A DNA stretch of 64,000 bases, taken from Gigantopelta aegis (Eukaryota; Mollusca; Gastropoda; Neomphalida; Peltospiridae). Both the position numbers and the translations under genes were made by a program. This document shows, piece after piece, positions 21,748 through 34,145 of the stretch. The stretch's first letter is position 1. Every line of letters begins with the position of its first letter. The DNA lies in assembly GCF_016097555.1 (NCBI RefSeq), contig NC_054701.1:2523540-2587539 (forward strand). Reading direction: 5' to 3'. The notes beneath the pieces are model-generated. The model did no database searches and was not told the DNA's origin. It saw nothing but the letters and a program-made list of their open reading frames with translations.

Positions 21748-24700
21748 ATGTTTTCCAGGTTCGCTCGTCACTCGCAGCTCATTTTCATTGTTAAAAATGC
21801 TTTTTCGACAAGTTCCAAGGTACCGCTGGATTTACAATATATTTACGAATGATTTTATTTTGTTATTGGTTTTAGTAGCAATACAGCTAAGCAGTAGCAT
21901 ACGTTGAATGGCGTCATGACATGACCTTGAAGACAGAAACGGTCATGTTCGATAAAAACGACGACCTTCACGGTTCACGTATTAAAATAAGGCTTAATTT
22001 CGGTGGCCTACTTATTTTTGTTGTCTTTTTTTTTGTAGTACATTTGATTATTTGGTAGACATAAGATGTGTTGATCTAGATTAGTGCATTAAAGGTCAAC
22101 GTTATAATAAAATTATGCAAGGCAGAAGGCTCAAACTGAAAATATATTTTCACATGATCAGACACATGTCAGACATGAGTGGTGTATTTCCTTGACAGTT
22201 ATTCAAATCATGACAAATGTGGTTAATTTAAAGAAAATTTTGTTAATCAAATGCTAAATATTGTAGCCACATTTGGCTAATTTGGCAGTGGACAAGGTGA
22301 ACCCTCCCCAAGTTCAGCTAGCAAACATTTCGCTATCGTTCGTGAACAATTTGATTGGTTCCAGATGTGACCATTTGGTTTACCATGCAGCGCATGAACC
22401 AGTCCTGTTGAAATTTTATATTGATGTTGAATATAACTTCATTTGCTTACATTTACCATAGTTTGACATCCAATAGCCGATATATTTTTCAGGGTACCAG
22501 ACGTTTCGCCCCCCCAGCCAGTTCGCCCCCCCCCAGCCAATTCGCCCCCAGGTCAGTTCGCCCCCAAATAGGATGTCAGTTCGCCCCCACGTGCATAACC
22601 AGTTCACCCCTACAAAGGTACCAGTTCGCCCCCAGTCAGTTCGGGTCATGTTCCTGGCCTGAAAAGTCATGAAAATTTTATATTGGTCATGGAACAGCCT
22701 GAGTGTAATAAAGTTCTGTTCTGATATATCCATACATGTTTGTTCTGTGTTGAATACAAATGCCAGGCTAGCCAGGTCAGGTCAGGTCATAGGGTTTTAC
22801 GTGCACATTCAGAAGAAGCTGTTGTAGCGCACGTCTGTCATGACAGGCCAGGCTAGGCTGGTCGTACGCACTTTTATGGCCATTATCACGCGTTAACCTG
22901 TTAACTGTAATCAGTCAGTGTTTTTATGGTTACTAATTAGTGGCCAAAAGAACCCCCGCAATAATCCCTCAATTACAATAATGCTCACCAAAAGAGGCCA
23001 TATCGAATTGCTGTTCAAAGCCCTCTTAGGTGTTAGCCGAAGATGCATAATCAGCATCAAGGTTATGTAGCTGATTAACCATTGTTTTATTTCTTTCTTC
23101 TTAAAACAGATCATATCTGGCAGGAATGGATGTTTTAATAAATGTTGATGATGTGGTTTGTGAATTTGTGAAATAAAGGTCGGTGTCTATGCTTATTCGG
23201 CACCCTGCGTTTAATTACATCTGAAAAAAATATAACCCCGTATTACAATTCTCATGATTCATGATCAGTCCAAATTGTGGAAGAACAACCCCTCCCCTTT
23301 AAGAAAAGAAACACACACACACAGACACACTTTAACATCCTCTAAAGAAACAGTACAATAATCGTTTAAAAGTAACAAATAATTGGGGGCGAACTGACAA
23401 ATATTTGGGGGCGAACTGGCTGGGGGGGGGGGGGGGGGGGAAACGTCATGGATTCTATTTTTCATGCTTGGGTGTTGTTAAACATTCATTCATTCATGAA
23501 CTAGTCTACCAGACCTTTTTCTGATTGGCCTGGCTGAACTCATCCCTGCTGTGAGCTGTCATTCACATCCCAAATTGCATTAGGCTAATGACAAAATTGT
23601 ACCTATTTGGCCCTAAATCCCATACGATTTGACCTTTCATGTCCCACACACACATATTTAGGAAAGAGTTCAACCCATACCCCTCAATATCAAAGGCTCT
23701 AAAGACTAAACTACCCTAACCATTGAAAGGGGGTATGGGTCAAACTCATGCCCATATTTATTATAGTTTGCATTTGTTGTTGGTTTGCTTAGTGTTCTTT
23801 CTTGTATTCATGGGTATATAATGTATTCAATTGAGTACACAATTTTTATGCTTATATTTGAGTATATGTCTTCTCGAAGGTGAATTATTTCCTCAACTAT
23901 TTCCTTTGTCAAAAGTATCTTTTCTCATATTGTTTTAAATTTAAAAGATTTCAGTAGAAATTTTTCCTCCATTATGACCTTCATCAGTGGAGATTTTCTA
24001 ATACTGATGTATGTGGCGTCTATCCGTCAACTTTTGCTTTGAAGTTTTATCTTCTTGTAGATTTTTGATTGGATTTTCTTAAACAAAAATGATTCTCCTC
24101 AAATTAATAAAGAGATGTTTCAGAATTTTATAATTTTTATTGACTCATTTGAACATTTAAATTGAAAATTAAATAGCAGAGCCTTTTGTTTATTTTAATT
24201 TTACATGCCAGGATGATATTTGAAAAACAAATCATGTTTAATTTGTTTTCGTTTTTTTAATTGCTGTTATTTTGAGGTTTGTTTCTCGCAGTTCATCGAT
24301 ATATTCGTAACTGCACGTGCACAAACACATACACACACACACATGGAGAAACATACACATGTAACATGATAAATCCTCCTTGTTCCAGGCAGAGTCCAAA
24401 GTTGCAGTGATTGGTGCGTCTGGTGGAATAGGACAGCCTTTATCTCTGCTGCTGAAGAACTCGCCGCTCATTTCGCATCTTGCACTTTATGATATAGCTC
24501 ACACACCAGGGGTTGCTGCTGATCTCAGCCATATTGAAACAAAAGCCAAGGTCACTGGTCACTTGGGTCCAGACAACCTCAAAGAATGTGTGGAGGGAGC
24601 AAAGCTAGTCCTCATCCCTGCCGGGGTTCCCAGGAAACCAGGTCAGTGTGCTTGTCATTTTGTGTAGTCATATTTACACATTTCCCAACGTAATTGTCCA

Positions 24701-27700
24701 AACCCACTAATATTTGATTAGCTTATTAAATTCTCTATCTAACAAAACATGTATAGTAAATAAAGCAAATGATATTAGGAAGAAGACTGCATTAACAAAG
24801 TTACTTACATAGTGTGTGTGTGTGTGTGTAGGCCTCACGCCAGCGGACGAAGTGAGTCAAAACTTCGTATTGATCAACTTGACTTCACCCTGAGATGCTG
24901 GCCTCGGTGGCGGCGTGATTAGTCCATCAGTCTACATGCTGGTAGGTACTGGGTTCGGATCCCAGTCGAAGCATGGGATTTTTAATCCAGATACTTTATT
25001 ATACCAGATTATTTATGCTTGTTGTTTGTTTTGTTATTAATAAGTATTATACCGGTAAATACCAGTGGATCATTTTGTTATGATTGTCACCTTTCTTAGA
25101 GAACAACTGTTATGACTGTTTTATTAGGCCAAATAGAATTTTATGGTACTAAATTACATTTAAAAATAAAATAAAAAAATGTTCACACTATCTTTAACTC
25201 TGTATGACAATGAAAATCATTATTGGTCAGCAGGAGGACGGATTTGTCTGTTTAACACGAGGAAGACAAACGTGGGAGTAATATTGTCTTACATTAGGGC
25301 GTCCCTATCAGAAATGTTGAAATTGTTATTAAGATACACTTACAGTCGATGAGCAAGATGTTTGTAGACTGTCTTGTTTATCAAAATAAATACTTTTGGC
25401 TCGATCATTCGAACGGTAGACGAAAATAATTTCTATAGTGTGTTTTTGTTTTGATATTAATACTTTTAATTTTTAACGTGTATACGTTTTCATTGATTAC
25501 ACATTATTTGTTATTGACTGGTTTATATACTTTCTCACAATAAATAAATGCAACATACAAATAAAGATGGCAAAATTACTTGTATTTTATTATTATTATT
25601 AATGAATAAACGTAAACAGCCACCTTATATTGGTTGAACAGGAACATTTTGTTCTTAAAATCTTGATTGGTATTATTTGTAATAAAATTGAAAATTGATC
25701 AGCAACTACTGTTTAATGTTTTAAAATTGTGCAGCGATTTCTGCAAGTTGCGTTATGATCCATACATGACACTGAGCAAAATGTTCCCTGTTCGAAATGT
25801 CCTGAGCTTGTTTTCATAAACATACATAAGTCAACTTATGCTACTTATCTACCTAGTTTAAGTGCATGTATAGAGATAAGTATGTTTATGAATATGAAGA
25901 GCTCACGATTATTTCCTATGATACTGGTTCTGTCATAGTATTTCTTTAAACACTTTATGCTGAACAGGTATGACCCGCGATGACCTCTTCAACACAAATG
26001 CCTCTATTGTGAGGGATATTGCAGAGTGCTGTTCAAAGGTGTGCCCAAGTGCTATGCTAGGAATCATCACAAATCCAGTAAGTGTAATAACACTAAACCC
26101 TGGTGTTACAAGTTTGTTAACTATTTGAAATTCATTACTTTTTAGTGTTTGTCTTGCGTGGTTTGTAGGGTCTCTTAAAAGGGTATACTGGTACGTCATT
26201 ATGATTATTGGTCACATCTGCTGACACACACATTACCAGTATGCATTAAGAGCTCCAAATAGAAAATAACCTATGGTCTGCTGCACTAGCCCTTGGTCCC
26301 AGTTATTGGTGAATTTTTGGTCTGGGCTAGTGGAAATGATTCACTGTATCACTGTAATACATCTGGCATTAGCCAAAGCTTCTGTGGGGACTAGTGACTT
26401 TCTCATTTGTTGAACACTGCTGCTGCTGTTATTTTTTAAATGTGTCCTGCTGCAAGTAAAATGGCACATGGTCACGGTGAGGGGTAGGGTTTGGAACAGT
26501 TAAAAGTTAAGAGATGTGTTTTAAAGAATTGTGATATTTAAATATAAGAGAATCACAAGTTAATAGCAGATGGCACATTTGTGCATCTGTCTGTTGAAAA
26601 ATCTGTAATTTTTGGGGTGGTTTTCGCAGGTGAATTTCTGTTTGACCTGCCAGGTCTAAGATGGTAAAAGCTGGTCAGCGTTTTACAGACCGCTACTATT
26701 TTAAGCCCTGCAGTTAGATCCCCCATTAGACTTCTGTTTTTCTTCTCTTGTTTTTTTTATCAAACTGACAAATAAGAATATGCATCCAGTTAATTTGTTT
26801 TCTGTTATCTAGAATGTTACATCTGCCTTTTCACTACAGGATCTAATCTGTTTTTTGTTAGGTGAATTCTACTGTCCCAATTGCGTGTGAGATATACAAG
26901 AAAAATGGTGTGAGCGGTTTTGAAAAGAGAATCTTTGGTGTTACAACTCTTGATACAGTGCGGTCCAACACGTTCATTGCTGCAGAAAAGGTTTGTACTT
27001 TAATATACAATTTGTCACTTTTTACTTAATTTGATTGTGAGTATATTATGTTTTGTGAATCTTTTGGTTCTATATCCATCCTTCAAAAATATTTCACTCT
27101 GATATCTTTGGGGCAGAGTTTCTGCCAGAGGGTAAAACGGGTATGGCATCATGTGCAGAATTTTTTTATTTATAAAGTTAACCTTTTGACAAAATTAATG
27201 ACACTTATTATTACTATATGATTTTCTTAACCCTAAACCTAAACCTAACCCATTTTCTTTCTGGAGGACAGCAGGTGTATGCAGCACACACATTGTACAT
27301 ATTCAGTTCCATAGCATCATACCCAAAACTTTCCATGGACCAGGGTTGCATTTGTTATTGGACCATGCCAAGCTTACTGGAATTTTTTGGGGATAGTGGC
27401 AAATTGATCACCTTGCAATAAGAAATTTAATAAAGTTTGTTTAAAATGGGTTCTGGTCAGTGAGCTGCTCCTCGCCTTGATTTTGCTCATGCCAAAACCT
27501 GACCTTGAAAATGTAACTTTTATCAGAATGTAGTTTGATTTACTGTGCTAATTCAGTTATTATTTGCTCTGATTAATCAGTTTACAAATACATTGCAGTG
27601 TTTCATTTACAAAAGAAAACTAATCTTTCTGCCCTTTTTTGTACTTTATTTGTTTTGCAGTTTGAAATTACATTACTTTTACAGGTGTTTTTTGTTTTAA

Positions 27701-30700
27701 TTTAGGGGTTAGATGTCAGTAAAGTCCATATTCCAGTTATTGGAGGCCATAGTGGTATTACAATTATACCAGTCATTTCACAATGTACACCACCAGTGTC
27801 ATTTCCTCAGGTAAACATACACTTTATTCTGTATCAGTGTCATTTCTTCAGGTAAACATACACTTTATTCTACATCAGTGTCATTTCCTCAGATAAACAT
27901 ACACTTCATTCTACATCAGTATCATTTCCTCAGGTAAACATACACTTTATTCTGTATCAGTGTCATTTCCTCAGGTAAACGTACACTTTATTCTAAATCA
28001 ATGTCATTTCCTCAGGTAAACATACACTTTATTCTAAATCAGTGTCATTTCCTCATGTCAGCATACACTTTATTCTATATCAGTGTCATTTCCTCAGGTA
28101 AACATGCATTTTATTCTGTATCAGTATCATTTCCTCAGGTAAACATACACTTTATTCTAAATCAATGTCATTTCCTCAGGTAAACATACACTTTATTCTA
28201 AATCAGTGTCATTTCCTCAGGTAAATGTACACTTTATTCTAAATCAATGTCATTTCCTCAGGTAAACTTACTCTTTATTCTACATCAGTGTCATTTCCTT
28301 AGGTAAACATACACTTTATTCTAAATCAATGTCATTTCCTCAGGTAAACATACACTTTATTCTAAATCAATGTCATTTCCTCAGGTAAACGTACACTTTA
28401 TTCTAAATCAGTGTTATTTCCTCAGGTAAACGTACACTTTATTCTAAATCAATGTCATTTCCTCAGGTAAACTTACTCTTTATTCTACATCAGTGTCATT
28501 TCCTTAGGCAAACATACACTTTATTCTAAATCAATGTCATTTCCTCAGGTAAACATACACTTTATTCTGTATCAGTGTCATTTCCTCAGGTAAACGTACA
28601 CTTTATTCTAAATCAATGTCATTTCCTCAGGTAAACATACACTTTATTCTAAATCAGTGTCATTTCCTCATGTCAGCATACACTTTATTCTATATCAGTG
28701 TCATTTCCTCAGGTAAACATGCATTTTATTCTGTATCAGTGTCATTTCCTCAGGTAAACATACACTTTATTCTAAATCAATGTCACTTCCTCAGGTAAAC
28801 ATACACTTTATTCTAAATCAATGTCATTTCCTCAGGTAAACGTACACTTTATTCTAAATCAATGTCATTTCCTCAGGTAAACTTACTCTTTATTCTACAT
28901 CAGTGTCATTTCCTTGGGTAAACATACACTTTATTCTAAATCAATGTCATTTCCTCAGGTAAACATACACTTCATTCTACATCAGTGTCATTTCCTCAGG
29001 TAAACATACACTTTATTTTGTACCAGTGTCATTTCCTCCAGTAAACGTACACTTTATTCTAAATCGTGTCATTTCCTCCAGTAAACGTACACTTTATTCT
29101 AAATCGTGTCATTTCCTCAGGTAAACATACACTTTATTCTACATCAGTGTCATTACCTCCGGTAAACATACACTTTATTCTAAATCAGTGTCATTTCCTC
29201 CAGTAAACGTACACTTTATTCTAAATCAATGTCATTTCCTCAGGTAAACGTACACTTTATTCTACATCAGTGTCATTTCCTCAGGTAAACTTACACTTTA
29301 TTCTACATCAGTGTCATTTCCTCAGGTAAACATACACTTTATTCTAAATCAGTGTCATTTCCTCATGTCAGCATACACTTTATTCTATATCAGTGTCATT
29401 TCCTCAGGTAAACATGCATTTTATTCTGTATCAGTGTCATTTCCTCAGGTAAACATACACTTTATTCTAAATCAATGTCACTTCCTCAGGTAAACATACA
29501 CTTTATTCTAAATCAATGTCATTTCCTCAGGTAAACGTACACTTTATTCTAAATCAATGTCATTTCCTCAGGTAAACTTACTCTTTATTCTACATCAGTG
29601 TCATTTCCTTGGGTAAACATACACTTTATTCTAAATCAATGTCATTTCCTCAGGTAAACATACACTTCATTCTACATCAGTGTCATTTCCTCAGGTAAAC
29701 ATACACTTTATTTTGTACCAGTGTCATTTCCTCCAGTAAACGTACACTTTATTCTAAATCGTGTCATTTCCTCCAGTAAACGTACACTTTATTCTAAATC
29801 GTGTCATTTCCTCCAGTAAACGTACACTTTATTCTAAATCGTGTCATTTCCTCAGGTAAACATACACTTTATTCTACATCAGTGTCATTACCTCCGGTAA
29901 ACATACACTTTATTCTAAATCAGTGTCATTTCCTCCAGTAAACGTACACTTTATTCTAAATCAATGTCATTTCCTCAGGTAAACGTACACTTTATTCTAC
30001 ATCAGTGTCATTTCCTCAGGTAAACTTACACTTTATTCTACATCAGTGTCATTTCCTCAGGTAAACATACATTTTATTCTGTATCAGTGTCATTTCCTCG
30101 GGTAAACATACACTTTATTCTAAATCATTGTCATTTCCTCGGGTAAAATACACTTTATTCTAAATCAATGTCATTTCCTCAGGTAAACTTACACTTTATT
30201 CTACATCAGTGTCATTTCCTCGGGTAAACGTATACTTTATTCTACATCAGTGTCATTTCCTCGGGTAAACATACACTTTATCCTATATCAGTGTACACCC
30301 CCAGTGTCATATCCTGAGGTAAACATACACTTTATCCTATATCAGTGTACACCCCCAGTGTCATATCCCGAGGTAAACATACACTTTATCCTATATCAGT
30401 GTACACTCCCATTGTCATTTCCCGAGGTAAACATACACTTTATCCTATATCAGTGTACATCCCCAGTGTCATTTCCTGAGGTAAACATACACTTTATTCT
30501 ATATCACAGTGTATACCCCATTTTATTTTTTCAGGTAAACATACACTTTATTCACAAAGAGTAGGCAGTAACGTTAATATTTTGTTGCATACATACTTTA
30601 GCAGAATACATTATAAAAATTAAATTTGGGTGGTTTTAAATATATTAGCCATATTCTAAGCATGGTACAATCAATAATATATTACTATCTTGAATATGTT

Positions 30701-33226
30701 TTTTACACCAATGAACTAGCCATTTACTAATTACTTTAAGATTTTTTGTTTTTGTTTTTAAATCTTAACCTATCTCTGTAAACTGAGGTGAGTTTTAAGA
30801 ACGAAATCCCAAATTCTTTGTTATTTATTTCACAAGACAAACTTGACTCATGCTGTGATAGGTAGATATTAATTTTGGGGTATGAACGGTTACAAGTGAC
30901 AAAATTTGTTTGTTGACCAGGATGACCGTGTGAGGATCACCAAGAGGATACAGAATGCTGGTACAGAGGTTGTCGAAGCCAAAGCTGGTGCGGTAAGAAT
31001 TTTGCCATCTCATGACCCACATGCACATTTTGTACCATCTCGCAAGTATGGTAAACTATACTGATGTCGAAAAGAAACTATATTCATAACATTTGAATAA
31101 TTTGATAAATATTGTTGCTGATAAAAAAGAACCGATTTAGAAACCTTACATACACTTTGCATGTATCACGAAGTACACTGTGACATTTAGATGTTAAACT
31201 TCATGATACTTTCTTATTCCACTGTTTATTGGTTTTCTAGAATACAATTTCATGCCATGTAAAGTTCCTTTTGAACATCAGTAAATTCAAAATACATTTG
31301 AGCTCAATAAATAAAAAATAAACTTGAAGATGCAGATATTTTAGTTAAAGCGGGGCTTAGTTTTATAATAATCATTTCCAGATTTCAACACTGCTTACAG
31401 TCTGTGTTTGTTTGTCCATCCATCTAACCTAATGGCATGATATTAGTTTTAACTAATAGGTATATTTCTTAGCAGTGCAGGCCTTAGATTTCACGGAAAT
31501 GATTGTTTCTGGTACTGTGTCGGTAAACCGGCCTCGGTGGCGTCGTGGTGAGGCCATCAGTCTACAGGCTGGTAGGTACTGGGTTCGGATCCCAGTCGAG
31601 GCATGGGATTTTTAATCCAGATATCGACTCCAAACCCTGAGTGAGTGCTCCGCAAGGCTCAATGGGTAGGTGTAAACCACTTGTACTGACCAGTGATCCA
31701 TAACTGGTTCAGCAAAGGCCATGGTTTGTGCTATCCTGCCTGTGTTAAGCGCAAATAAAAGATCCCTTGCTGCTAATCGGAAAGAGTAGCCCATGAAGTG
31801 GCGACAGTGGGTTTCCTCTCAAAATCTGTGTGGTTCTTAACCATGTCTGACGCCATATAAAAGTAAACAAAATGTGTTGATTGCGTCGTTAAATAAAGCA
31901 TTTCTTTCTTTCTTTCTTTCTGTGTCGATAAAGTCACAGAACCGAAATTTTGTTTCCCATGATTATTATATCGAGTACAACTATTCAGCAGAACCTAAAA
32001 CCAGTTCCATGATCACAAGCCATGGAACTGAAAAAGTGTTTCCCTTGAAATTTGAAATCCTATATCCTGCAGTGGTGACATTAATGCACTATTGGTAGTG
32101 ACATCTGAAAACCGTCCCAGTTAGTGGAGTTGTTACACGTAAGCATGGCTTCTAGAATATGAGAGCCCAACACCCATGGCTAGTATTTGATTTACCATGG
32201 GGCTATTAAATGGTTACTCTCTCCATGCCCAAAGGCTATTTAAAAAATATATATATTAGTTGTACACTAAATAAAATTATATTAATTTACTGGGGATACC
32301 AAATGAAATAAACAGATACATATTACAGTTATCCATTATAGTGATAATGACTTTTGCAAGCGTTGGATTTTGTTTTTTCTTTCTAGTGTTGTTAGTACAA
32401 ATTTATATACAGAAGTAGAGACTAGTGGAATTTGACCATGGTGTCTAGCGGAAAAAATTTAAGTTGTTCGAGTGTGTTACGGTTTTTGGTAACTGATATC
32501 GTCATCTGTAGTTGTTCATTTTCGTCCCAGGGTTCGGCCACTCTCTCAATGGCGTTTGCTGCAGCAAAGTTTGCCATGGCCATGCTGGAAGCTCTGAATG
32601 GTATGGAAGGCAAAGTGGAATGTGCTTACGTCCGATCGGAAGAAACGGAAGCCAAATACTTCGCCACACCAATCTTGTTAGGAGTAAGTAAGACTTCAAT
32701 AGATTGATGCTCAACTCTTAACAAATAATTAGATTTTTGTTTTCCTTAAAAAGCTTCCTTTGCCAGCTGGTTTAAAAAAAAATTATTGATTGCTTACTAA
32801 GCACCGGCAATTTTGTATGCAAAACTCTTGGTCTTAAAAGAAAAAATATCTACTGATGTGTATATGTGATATCTTTATGCATTCTTCTGTTTCTTTGTTG
32901 ATTGATTAATGATACCTTCAGTTATTGGATGTTGTTTTGTCATCACTATATGTTACGTTTACGGGTGGGGGAGACTAATAATAACAAAATTAATTTAAAT
33001 GTTTATTGTTCAAGATTTGTGACAAATATCTGTTAATTTTATTTGTAGTTAATAACTTTATTTTATATTATTTACAATGTTTACAATCATTTGATTGCAG
33101 AAGAATGGTTTGGAGAAAAATCTTGGACTTGGCAAACTGATAGAATATGAAGTGGGACTTCTTAAAGAAGCAATGCCTGAATTACAGGGAAACATTAAAA
33201 AGGGCGAAGACTTTGTTCTCAAGTAG
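21748..33226 (+). CDS. MDH2: Mitochondrial malate dehydrogenase, complete
   Basis: Eight exons: 21748-21819, 24389-24641, 25968-26077, 26862-26990, 27706-27810, 30921-30992, 32531-32683 and 33101-33226. They total 1020 nt (339 aa; human 338). The enzyme interconverts malate and oxaloacetate with NAD in the matrix, serving the TCA cycle and malate-aspartate shuttle. Exon 1 encodes a basic import presequence ([10 protein letters not shown]...AFSTSSK). Exon 2 has the NAD-binding GASGGIGQP and PAGVPRKPG. Exon 3 starts with [11 protein letters not shown], exons 3-4 span TNPVNST, and exon 5 has IGGHSG with the catalytic His. All introns are GT-AG and phases agree. A 41-bp minisatellite array copies the exon 5 donor within intron 5. 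It starts head to head with STYXL1. Confidence 0.97.
22501..23446. mobile_element. Non-autonomous element with AGTTCGCCCCC repeats and inverted ends
   Basis: The left end reads 'acgtttcgccccccc' then 'agccagttcgccccc'. The right end reads 'gggggcgaactggctgggg' ... 'aaacgt', its inverse. The word AGTTCGCCCCC or close variants recurs about six times inside the left end and twice, inverted, in the right. The core includes a 'gggttttacgtgcacattc' repeat. A G-run of about 18 lies at the right end. It lies in MDH2 intron 1; the superfamily is unknown. Confidence 0.65.
24901..24985 (+). mobile_element. SINE head (second head type), 3'-truncated
   Basis: 'ggcctcggtggcggcgtgat' (box A-like) and 'gggttcggatcccag' (box B) match the head of the full SINE at 31528. 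It breaks off after 'tttttaatccagata'. MDH2 intron 2. Confidence 0.8.
27793..30545 (+). repeat. 41-bp minisatellite of MDH2 exon 5 end plus donor, about 65 copies
   Basis: The unit is 'cagtgtcatttcctcag' (exon 5 end) followed by 'gtaaacatacactttattct' and 4-6 variable bases. The first copy is the real exon end and donor (27811). The later copies fill about 2.7 kb of intron 5. Higher-order structure is visible: the same block starts at 28001, 28616 and 29311. Units from about 30290 are longer and carry more exon sequence ('tgtacacccccagtgtcat'). Nearly all copies keep a GTAAAC donor. One extra unit shifts the frame (41 = 2 mod 3) and runs into TAA. Confidence 0.96.
31528..31919 (+). mobile_element. 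SINE, full length, with 13-bp target duplication
   Basis: It has a tRNA-like head ('cggcctcggtggcgtcgtgg', 'gggttcggatcccagtcgag'), body and 'tcgttaaataaagcatttc' (TTTC)n tail. It is flanked by CTGTGTCGGTAAA and CTGTGTCGATAAA (one mismatch). It is the longest copy here, joining the second head type to the common body. MDH2 intron 6. Confidence 0.9.
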
Positions 33227-34145
33227 ACTTTTAGATGATGTACAGTGTTGTGTTTTTCTGGGGACAAATCTGACATGGAAGACAACTTTGATCTTACCAC
33301 CAACTGTTTCTCACCTTATTATGGGTGGGCTGCTTTAGCATCAGAATCCGGTTATACAAATGCATACGGTTTATCTTATTTAAGACACGAATGCCAGTTG
33401 CGGTGCTTTTTCTTATGCTCACTTGTATAGAAGTTCATATAATCGTTTTTACTTTTGGATGTTACTATGTCCCAGAGTAGAAGGAGTTACACAAATACAA
33501 ATTTGAGATGGTGAACAGGTTGCGAACTCTGTGCTTCCATGAATCCTAGATTTTGCATCGGAAGCATAACATGAGATAAATGCCAAAACATCTACATTAC
33601 ATAATTTTTATAACCATGGTGGAATCCCAGATTCAATGCCTGGTATATAGTACTAACAGAATAGTAGTTGTAATTAGTGTAATATATTTATGCTTATGGA
33701 ATGTATACTACTCTCATAACTTGTGAAGGATGTTTTAACCAACTCTCAGCAAACAGTTTTGTACTTGAATATTTTGGTACACTTTTTCTAAATTTATGCA
33801 TCATGACATTTCTTAATTACTTATTATTTAACATTTTTATTTTATTAAAAGGTGTGATCTAACTTTTTTTAAACAATTGGTCTTGAAAAGTTGATAGTGT
33901 ATGCACCAACTGGTTGTTTGCCAAAGTTGACAGAAATAAGGGGGGAAATGTGTTCCTGTTTTAAGCAGACATTAGAAGCAACCATGTTCTCAGTCATGAA
34001 AGATCAAATCCTAACAGCTCTGTATATGTAATCAATGCACTGGGGTTTCGTTTTTTCATCATTCACTTGTATGTAGCTGCATGTTCCGTGATTGACTGTG
34101 TCGTTTATGTTTTAATTAATAAAACTACTGAGTTACAGTTGTGAT
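33227..34145 (+). terminator. MDH2 3' UTR with poly(A) signal
   Basis: An AATAAA at 34118-34123, in 'attaataaaactactgag', is a plausible poly(A) signal for MDH2. The UTR would be about 0.9 kb. No other gene was seen in it. Confidence 0.5.

Noticed and set aside
27793-30545. CRISPR-like regular array
   Set aside because: There are no unique spacers: the whole 41-bp unit is repeated, in a eukaryotic intron.
28001-30564. ORFs such as [12 protein letters not shown], repeated three times
   Set aside because: They are readings of the 41-bp MDH2 intron array. The repetition shows higher-order repeat structure, not a gene family.
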